This document shows, piece by piece, positions 1-7,800 of a stretch of DNA of 12,823 nt. Positions within the stretch are counted from its first letter, which is position 1, and each line of letters starts with the position of its first letter. The stretch spans positions 13,332-26,154 of the forward strand of contig WELB01000136.1 in the NCBI GenBank assembly GCA_009602725.1, in the 5' to 3' direction. This DNA comes from Spirogloea muscicola. Its lineage: Eukaryota > Streptophyta > Zygnematophyceae > Spirogloeales > Spirogloeaceae. The notes beneath the pieces are model-generated. The model made no database searches, was not told the DNA's origin, and saw nothing but the letters and a program-made list of their open reading frames with translations. A program made the position numbers and the translations under genes.

Positions 1-3000
1 GCGCGGCGGCCGGCAGGGGCCGCGGCGATGACGAGGAGGGCGGCCGCGCCGCCGCCGCGGCGGTCGCCAGCGCTCCCGAGACGTCCGCCGACAAGTTCGA
101 CTGGCTGGCGCAGTGGTACCCGGCAGGCAGGCTCCATGCCGCCCCTCCCCTCTCCTCGCCCTTATCCCGTCGACTGCAACCGCCGCCTGCGGCTGTGCTG
201 CCGGATCGAGGCCATCGACGACGGCCAGAGAGCGGCGGTCTGCCGTCTGCCAGCTTGTCACCATCTGGCTTTTTCACTCGAATCTCATCTTCACTAGCTC
301 TTCCACTTCCTTGCGCTCGAATCCATGCCCTTGTGGCCGCGAGGGGGACGCGCTTCAGTTGTGGTGCCTGACCAAGAGGAGCAGTAGCTGTTGCACACAT
401 TGCATGACTAGTGTGAGTGTTTGTTGTGGTGAACAGCTGCGGCTGCTGTCTGCTGCAAGCACGTCAGTCTTTTCCCCTTCCTAGCTGATGTGAGAGTCTC
501 TGCTCCGCAGTGATCACGCAGGAAGGGTTACTGACAGTTCCATAAGACAGTCACTATTGTATGCTGAGGTCGCCCCCTGTCTTCAGCGGACTTATTTGGC
601 TCCATAGATGAGAGCCTGGAATAAGTGTAGCAAGGCTGCAGCCGTTGCTGGGGGCCTCACTAAACACAGATTCTTGACCTTCCTTAGGCAGCCTCAAGCT
701 GCTCCGTGCACCTTAACATGGTCTACTTGGCGCCTGGTGTCGCTTGCAGCCGTCATCATGGACCTGGATCAACGCCTGCCCCATGCAATCTCGATTCTCG
801 GCCGTCCTGTGGTGCTGTGGTGGGACCGCAACAGCAGCAAGTGGCAGGCGTTCCTTGACCAGTGCCCCCACAGGTCAGCTGGGTTTGGCAGCCTCATCTT
901 TGCTTCTGACCCCTCCCTGGCATGACCTGTCAGCTCTGTCTAGCTCGGTGGACTGTCGACAAGGCAGGACTAGTTGATCTGTATCACAGCATAAGTCGCA
1001 GTCTTCTCAAGCATGGGTGTACTTGGCTCTCGGGCTCTCGGCAGCTTGTAGTTAAGTAGAGATTGAAAGTAGCTTATGCATCTAGTGCTACTGCTTCTCC
1101 AGATGTTACGGCAAAGCTCCTCCCACCTTTCTCCCAACCCCTTTCCTTAATAACCTCATAGGAGACGACCTGCTCCTTCCTTGACAGGCTTGCGCCGCTC
1201 TCTGAGGGCCGGATCGACGAGGCTGGCAACATAGCGTGCTCATACCACGGCTGGAGTTTCGATGGCTCCGGCGCGTGCACCAAGATTCCTCAGGCGCCTG
1301 CAACTGGGCCACCGGTCTGCCTTCTACCACATACTCTACCTGATACCTATACAGTACACTGTCTAGCTTAAGGTGGGCAGTCAAAGCTTGAATACTGCCA
1401 TGGTGCAGTGGGTCCGCTGCGCCGTTGACAAGGTAGACCATATGCATGTCAGGTTCATGCCTCGCCAAAGGCTTGTGCCACAGCCTTCCCATGTGTGGAG
1501 CAGCACGGCCTTGTTTGGGTGTGGCTGGACACCTCAGCAGCGGGACGCGAGAAGGCTGCCGCTCAACGGCCCCCACAGATTCCGGAGATGGATGACCCCT
1601 CCTTCGTCTATGACGTGACGATGCGCGACATGCCCTATGGGTAGGCAGCGACGACAGTTGTATTGCAAGAAAAGTGAATCTCAATTAAAGTGTGGCTGGC
1701 ACACTTGGCACGAGTTTTGTTGCAATTACTGGCAGTCTGCCTGTAGTTGTGCCATGTTCATCAAATTCCTGACTTTGTTGCTTAGAGACATATCTGGATA
1801 TATCGTTGCTGGCTGCGAGCTCCTGGCTCAAGAAAGCCATTGCTTACATATCCAGCAATGTCATGTTTACCATTGACCAATGTTTCAAGGTTTGCTGGTG
1901 CAGATGGGAAGCGCTTATCGAGAATCTCATGGATCCATCGCACGTACCCTTTGCCCACCACAAAATCATGGTGCGCTTAGCCACTTCATATCTCAATGGA
2001 TTGCTTCCGTCTGCGGTGTTGACAAGCTTCTGTCTTGATGCTGTGCATGTATGCTCATTGTTCAAAGCATTGCTCAAAGCAATGCAGTGCTCCAGATGCA
2101 TAGCTTGGTCAACGCGGACACTGACGCTGCGTCTGCTCTTGTGGCGAAGGGTCAGGGGAATCGCAAGGATGGAAAGCCATTAGATCTCAAAGTAAAGCAT
2201 ATTGACAGGGGCGGGTTCATTGGGACAAGTGAGAGGGGCATAGCAAAGTACACCGCCCCGAACTTGTTCACGCTAGAGATAAATCTGCCACCCAAACAGA
2301 AGGTAAACATTGTCAGGAAGAGTTTGTCCTCTGTAAGTTAATAGCTCACAACAATGACAGCAGACATAGCCAGTACAGAGGCTGGCAGCTAGGGGATTGG
2401 GTTGCTGGAGGACCACCAAGTACTCTGCAAGCTGAGTCATGAAAGTTCTCAAACGCCACATCTGACTTGTGGACCTACGTCCTTGCTTCTTGCAGAAGAG
2501 CATCCTGGGGAAAACAGGGGTCCTCTTTGATTCAAAGAAGGAAGCGAAGCAGCACGGTTTGGCTGCAAAGCAGCATGGGTCGCTGCAAGAGACGGATACG
2601 AAGCTTGAGGGACAGGAGAAGACCATAGTATCAAATGGCAAGCCTGGGCATGTGGAAAATGGTGCAGGAACTGCTGGTGGAGCTGCCGAGGTTGTGCGGA
2701 GGATGGTGCTCATGTTCCTGTGTGTGCCGATGGCCCCTGGGAAGAGCAAGTTGATTGTTGCATTCCCCCGCAATTTTGCCACCTGGGCTGCCAAGCTGTA
2801 CCCGCGGTGGCTTACGCACCTTGGCCAGATGACTATCCTCGACTCAGATCTCATTTTTCTGCATCTGATGGTGAGAACCTGCTTCTGTTCAGCTGTTTGG
2901 CTGCATGCTTGGCTATGTTCGAGCCAGGTGTCTAGTCTTGTTGCTTTGTGAAGTAGCCCAAGCTTGCACAGCTGCTCATGTCATCCTTCGAAAATTCAGG

Positions 3001-3753
3001 CAACCCATCTGGCTAACACTGATCAACGCTCAGAGTGATTCATCTGCTTGTGGGTATTTCAATGTACAATGTACAGTGGATATTGATAAGAGTTGCTGAT
3101 AAGCTTCGCTTTTGCTTGTCCAGGAGAGGCGCTTGCAGGATAAGAATTGGTTGAAGGCTGTGTATGTACCTACCAGCGCCGATAGCTTTGTCACGGCCTT
3201 CCGCCGGTGGCTTGCGACATTTGGCGGCGAGCGTCCTTTTTGGGGGCCCAGTGTTGACCCTGCACTTCCTCCCACAGCTCCAAAGGAGGTGCTCATGGAG
3301 AGGTGTGTACTTAGTGAGCTGACTGATGCACTGGATCTGGATTGTGGCAGAAAGTGGACCTGTTTTTATTCTTCCGTTGATGTTGTATTTGTCTAGAAGT
3401 GCACTTTGTTCCAGTATTAGAGCGACGGTCTGTCTTGTTCCTTCTTTTGATTGACCATTGTGTTTGGCATTGTTTATTTCTGCAGGCAGCACTCGCATGT
3501 CCTGCAGTGCTCATCGTGCCAAGGCGCACTGCGCAATTTTCAGAGGCTTCAGCTGTCTCTACAAATTTTGTCATATGCAGCAGTGGCATTTCTGTCCATC
3601 ACGGCCATCACGAGGCGGCCCGAATATGTTGTGGCTTCACCTTGGCCCCTCCTTGGACTATTGGTGTTGTCAGGTGTCCTAGCCCACCTCCTTTCAAAGT
3701 GGATATACCGGAAGTACTACTACTCGGACTACATCCATGGACTTATAGATTGA
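1..3753 (+). CDS. PAO: Pheophorbide a oxygenase-like Rieske monooxygenase (5' partial, nine exons)
   Basis: The exons I can join are 3-126 (open to the left edge), 750-873, 1188-1314, 1453-1640, 1904-1970, 2156-2302, 2496-2870, 3124-3302 and 3486-3753 (TGA). They total 1599 nt, exactly 533 codons, and every junction keeps frame. Counting from the first in-window codon, the Rieske ligands are C80-P-H82 and C100-SY-H103. The mononuclear iron site is N195, D198, H201 and H206. A C-terminal CSSC (452-455) precedes two predicted membrane helices (about 465-485 and 496-514). Known family: PAO/Tic55/PTC52 enzymes of plastid envelope or thylakoid; PAO opens the pheophorbide a macrocycle using ferredoxin electrons. 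The words SPKAC, FAHHK, VPMAPGK, the PTSAD...AFRRW stretch and CSSCQGA fit PAO better than PTC52 or Tic55. An Ala-rich, acidic stretch before residue 30 is probably the end of the transit region; the start codon is off-window. Odd points are a GC-AG first intron and a 69-residue insertion (about 260-328). Substrate is inferred. Confidence 0.9.
127..749 (+). other. Intron 1 of the PAO-like gene (GC-AG)
   Basis: This 623-nt intron starts GCAGGC after the split codon G|CC and ends CGCTTGCAG. It has stops in the coding frame. The GC donor is preferred because it alone keeps both frame and length of the conserved FDWLAQWYP...DLDQRLP segment. The nearest GT donor upstream, at 115, breaks the phase. 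I see no repeat, RNA gene or second gene inside it. Confidence 0.75.
874..1187 (+). other. Intron 2 of the PAO-like gene
   Basis: This 314-nt intron begins GTCAGC after CAC AG and ends in TTGACAG before G CTT GCG. It splits the Arg codon that follows the first Rieske box. A pyrimidine-rich tract precedes the acceptor. Nothing else recognisable is present. Confidence 0.8.
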
Positions 3754-3919
3754 TCAATTCTAGTGTCCAAGATTTGGCTGAGGCCCTTTGCCCAAAAAGC
3801 AGAAGCCTCTCTGACCTCATGGACCAGAGATTTTGTACAGTCGTGTACGGCCACACGTGCACCCAGTTGTCAGTAAGTCTGCACAGAACAGTGTATGCGC
3901 TTAGAGATGGCATTGATTT

Positions 3920-3924
3920 TGTAA
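3920..3924 (+). promoter_or_regulatory. Candidate poly(A) signal TGTAA for the PAO-like gene
   Basis: TGTAA lies 167 nt after the stop at 3753. TGTAA is the known chlorophyte near-upstream polyadenylation element. A second copy at 4142-4146 would give a longer 3' UTR. The word is short, so either copy could be chance. Confidence 0.4.
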
Positions 3925-4141
3925 CACCTGGTACAGTTGCCTTTGCAGGCCTGCTTCACAAAAGATAGACTAGAAGACATGTACACAGCTGCATAGTTCT
4001 GCTGATGATCTCCCTTGTACACTCACAAGAGAGACAATTTTTCTGGGCTGGCCAATCACAGCCATCGCCCTTTACTGGAAGAGTGTTTCTTTCTTTGTAT
4101 CGAAATTGTAGCCAAGAAGGGTTACTGTTTTCTCTTATTTG

Positions 4142-4146
4142 TGTAA
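4142..4146 (+). promoter_or_regulatory. Alternative poly(A) signal TGTAA
   Basis: This is the second TGTAA downstream of the PAO-like stop, in a T-rich stretch (4083-4150). If used, the PAO 3' UTR would be about 400 nt and would approach the convergent SCC4 gene. Confidence 0.3.
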
Positions 4147-4723
4147 TATCGTTTAAAAGAGAATTTTGCAGATTTGCTTAAATTGCAGTTGCCCGCAGAA
4201 TGCTAATACCTCGTCTTTTAGTATAACATCAGCACCCTCCTTTCTCCCCTGACTGTAGGATGCTGAATGCGCACATGTATCTTCAGTGAAGCAAGAGCGA
4301 TAATCCAAGGGCAACCGACTAATCGAAAGAGCGGTCAAGCATGTGAAGGCATCGGTGTACTCTGGACAAGCCGTGAGCTAGACATGTAGCCCACTGACAA
4401 AGTTGCAAACAATAGGATGAGGAGGGGGCCATTCATAAGTGCGCTGTACGAATTGACACCCCAAGTGCCTAAGTGATTTAATTGAATGTCAACCATAACG
4501 TTTTGAAGCTTGCTTGTCAACTTCAGAAAGCTTGCAGTCCATGCTGCACCACATGACAGAGGACAGATCAGGCACACTAGCAAAACGTCCGGCAAAGCTT
4601 GCTGCATACCCATAGCATCGACACATGATTCCAGAGTGCACTGTCCATACTTGACAAAAGGGCACCCTTTCACTTAGGCCACGTGGTGCAAAAGAATCAC
4701 TTATTTCACTGCTACGAATCATC

Positions 4724-4884
4724 TCAGCACTTTAAGAATGATAAATAGCTGACCTGCAGTAGTAGTGGATGCAAGGGCGAGTCACTTGCTGCTTCCAGCC
4801 TAGCCACCAGCTCACTCCTCTTCCTCTCCACACTTTGTGCTGTCTCTTGGGCCTGCCTACTATTACCTAGGGCGTTATAGACGT
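4724..4884 (-). CDS. SCC4: SCC4 exon 13, last supported exon
   Basis: The acceptor CTTGTGCAG is followed by AC GTC TAT AAC; the split Asp codon accepts G from either 12a or 12b. The exon encodes a Lys/Arg/Glu-rich helix (ETAQSVERKRSELVARLEAA) that matches the position of the C-terminal basic helix of plant SCC4. It either ends at a CAG|GTCAGC donor after 4754 with a further exon unidentified, or reads on nine codons to the TGA at 4724-4726. The latter makes the protein shorter than plant SCC4. Confidence 0.7.
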
Positions 4885-7800
4885 CTGCACAAGACATGGA
4901 ATTAGGTAACTCAGCACTCTTGCAGTAAGTTGGTGATGTGGGAAGGACAAATGACATTATTGAAAAAGCAGCCAATGTACTATGGCATAGGCTTCATTTC
5001 CTGGCAACATTATCAAGGCAGCTAGATGGTAGGCGGCAGAACATCGCTGGTGTCTGGGAGCAATGCATAGGCAGCCAGCAATGTCACAGTCCTGATGACG
5101 AGCTGGACGAATGCATATAAACATGCTGGACCCAGCTTGGTGCACAACATATCATGACATAAATAAATACCGCCAAGGTCTTGCAGGGACGCCAGCTGGC
5201 AAGCCACGTCCCCAACCGTCTTGGACAGAGTAATAGCACTTGTCAGAATCTGCTGGGCGTACTTGTGATCAGAGATTTGGAGCACAGTCACGCCCAGTAG
5301 GCTCATGTAAAGAGATACTAGATGACGATCAGATAGTCCTCTGTGAGCTGCCTTCAAGCCAGCAGTCAACCGCATCCTGCAAAATTAGCCAAGGCAGGGA
5401 CCGATAATTTATATGATAAAGTGCATGAAGTGCTTGTTGAGCTGTTCTGCTTGAAGCAGATGGTCTGAGGACTAAGGAGACTTGGACATGGTTAGTATCT
5501 TGAGAGGGGGTGGGGTGTAGGGGCAAGATGGAAGCGGAAGCCACAAACGACCTTGGAGAGTCTGCAGGCACTCGAGCTGCAAAGGCAGGTGGTGCAGCGC
5601 CCCAGCGACCACCAGTGCAGACTCGGCAAGCTCCTTGGATTGCTTCATCTCCGACATGCGCTTCAAGTGGACGGACAGGATGTGCAGCAGACGCATCACG
5701 AGGTCGTGATTCTGGAGCTTCTTGTGGGCTAGCTTGAGGCTTGAGGCACACTGACTCCTGAGTATGCGTTTCGAGAGGGCAGAGTGGGGCAGACACTGGA
5801 GCTTGAGTGGTAGGTATGTGAATGCAGGCATGGACTCGACGAAAGACGACAAGCGAGAGACTCAGCCTGAAGACCAAGATGCTTAATCGTGATGCTTCAG
5901 GATGAAGCTTTGGATCTTATGGCGTGAAAGTGAAGCGGGCGCTCAGAAGACAGTTTGGCAGGGAAGAGAGACAGACAGTAACTCATCAATAGCCAACATG
6001 TCAGCCGCATGGGAGCACAGGTCATCGCACCAACCTGGACTCGGCGTACTTCCCCTGCTTGAAGAACAGCAGGCCGGAAGCGTACAGGTAGGTGCCTTTC
6101 TCCCTCAGATCAGCTTTGTGAGACTTCTCGACTCTCTTCTGGACCGCAGACAGCAGGTCGACAGCCTGCCAGAGCGCTCATCCACACAGGAGCGGATACT
6201 CAGAGCCTGAAGCTCAACCAGGTCATAGGGTGCTGGAAGGAAGCCCAGTACTAGGAAACCAAGTGACTGCTATTAGAGCTGTTAAGGGGACTGCAAGTGT
6301 ACACAGCAACAAGGGTAATATCAGGAAGAGCAGCTGCACCTGGGAGATGGAATCTGGTGTGGATCTTGACAAGTGGGAGAGGGCACCGAGAAGCTTGCAC
6401 ATGGCCTTCGAGCTGTCGCTTTGGGTTGCCTGGTAATGGCAGCAGTCGTAGAGTACATAGTCAAGTGACCAAATAGTCAGTGCCACTTGTACCATTCTTG
6501 GATGACAATAGCCATGTGCAGACGTTACTCAATCACAAAGGGCATCCGACAGGTGGTACGACCAAGGTGGCCACTCTTACGCCACGCGTACTGTTACCTT
6601 CTGAGCCGCTTGAAAGTGGGCGGCAGCATGTGTGTAGCAGCCAGAAGACTGTGCGTACAATCCCAACAGGATCCTCAACTGGTTCTCAAACCCTTGAAGC
6701 ATGACTGGAAACCGCCTGATAACGTCCAGCAACCTAGACAATGTCTGTTGTGCACCTCGAACAACATACGTACACAAAGGTAAGACAACAACAAAGAGAC
6801 AGTAGGACTGCCTGCCTCATCTTCCTGAGACACGCCACTTGCTAATGCAGATAGCACTAATGTGTTGCCAGATGTTGGAGAAAGAAGCAACAAGAGCTGT
6901 TATAGGTTCCTCTCTAAGTCTACAATCACCAGTTTGATCTTTCAGTCTGACTATGCCGTGCTGCTTCATAATCGTTCAAGTCTGATCTGGCCCATCAAGT
7001 TCCTCAAAATGCGCATTGCCATATTTGCTGGGCTTGTGACACACAGCTCTGAGCATCTATGCCTATACGTCCAGGACAATGACATACTTGCTGAGCATCG
7101 ACAAGGTTGAACTGAGTCAATGCCAGGATTGTGCTGTTCTCTTGAAGGTGGAGCCAAAGTAGCAGGTAAGGGCCAGCAGACCACACTGTGTGCAGCTGCA
7201 AGTCTGTCTCTGCACACCCGCAAGTACAGCAGATTAGTAGTTAGACCCCAGTAAATCTCCTATAGCATGATGAAACCTGACAAGAATTTCCTTTGCCTGG
7301 CCGAAGAATGTCAAGATAGAGTAGCCTGGTAGTATTTTCGGGCTGCTGTGCCCAAAAAGACAAGATATCCATGTGTCTTGACTCCTAGCATCAGTTGTAC
7401 CAGGACTAGAATGACACAACTGGAGAGCAGGGCCTAACGACATCGGTGGTTAGTGAATATTGAGATGTGGACATGACCCTACTGATCTCAAAGTTTGATC
7501 AAATGAACTCAAGAGCAACAACTCTGTGCCAGACTCATGCATGTCCTGCTGGCAAACGAGGGATCACCAGTTGTGGTTTCATGTATACCCAGCTTCTGTA
7601 TTTCAGCTGCATCGGCAAAAATCAGCACAGCAAGTGTAAGGTGAGGCATGCTGCCAATGCTGGTCATGTCTGGAATCGTCCTCATGCTTTTCAGAAAACC
7701 AAGATATATATCAAAGGACAAGTGTCCAAGAGCATTATCCAGGTGGGAAGATGAAGAGGCATAGATGTACAATGAGCAAGCCACTACGTAATCAGGAATA

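Larger units (their letters stand above)
3754..4723. other. Convergent 3' intergenic region
   Basis: This stretch of about 970 nt separates the 3' ends of the PAO-like gene (+) and SCC4 (-). It holds two + strand TGTAA words and no TTACA (TGTAA on the - strand) that I could find. Small open frames on the - strand at 4335-4722 could hide one more SCC4 exon, because plant SCC4 proteins run further than the last exon I can support. No frame in it showed a family resemblance I could defend. Confidence 0.5.

Noticed and set aside
1106-1684. A 192-codon - strand frame.
   Set aside because: It is antisense to PAO exons 3-4, whose + strand translation carries Rieske motifs.
2273-2854. A 193-codon - strand frame.
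   Set aside because: Antisense to PAO exon 7, which is well supported on the + strand.
3399-3968. A 189-codon + strand frame overlapping the PAO 3' end.
   Set aside because: It runs in a different frame through PAO intron 8 and exon 9; the PAO frame carries the CxxC and membrane helices.
5171-5757. Reading exons 12a and 12b as two consecutive TPR exons in one protein.
   Set aside because: Joining 12a to 12b gives a stop after three codons, and each alone fits exon 11 and exon 13 exactly.
5329-5877. A 182-codon - strand frame over exon 12a.
   Set aside because: Pro/Ala/Arg-rich alternative frame of exon 12a with no splice logic.
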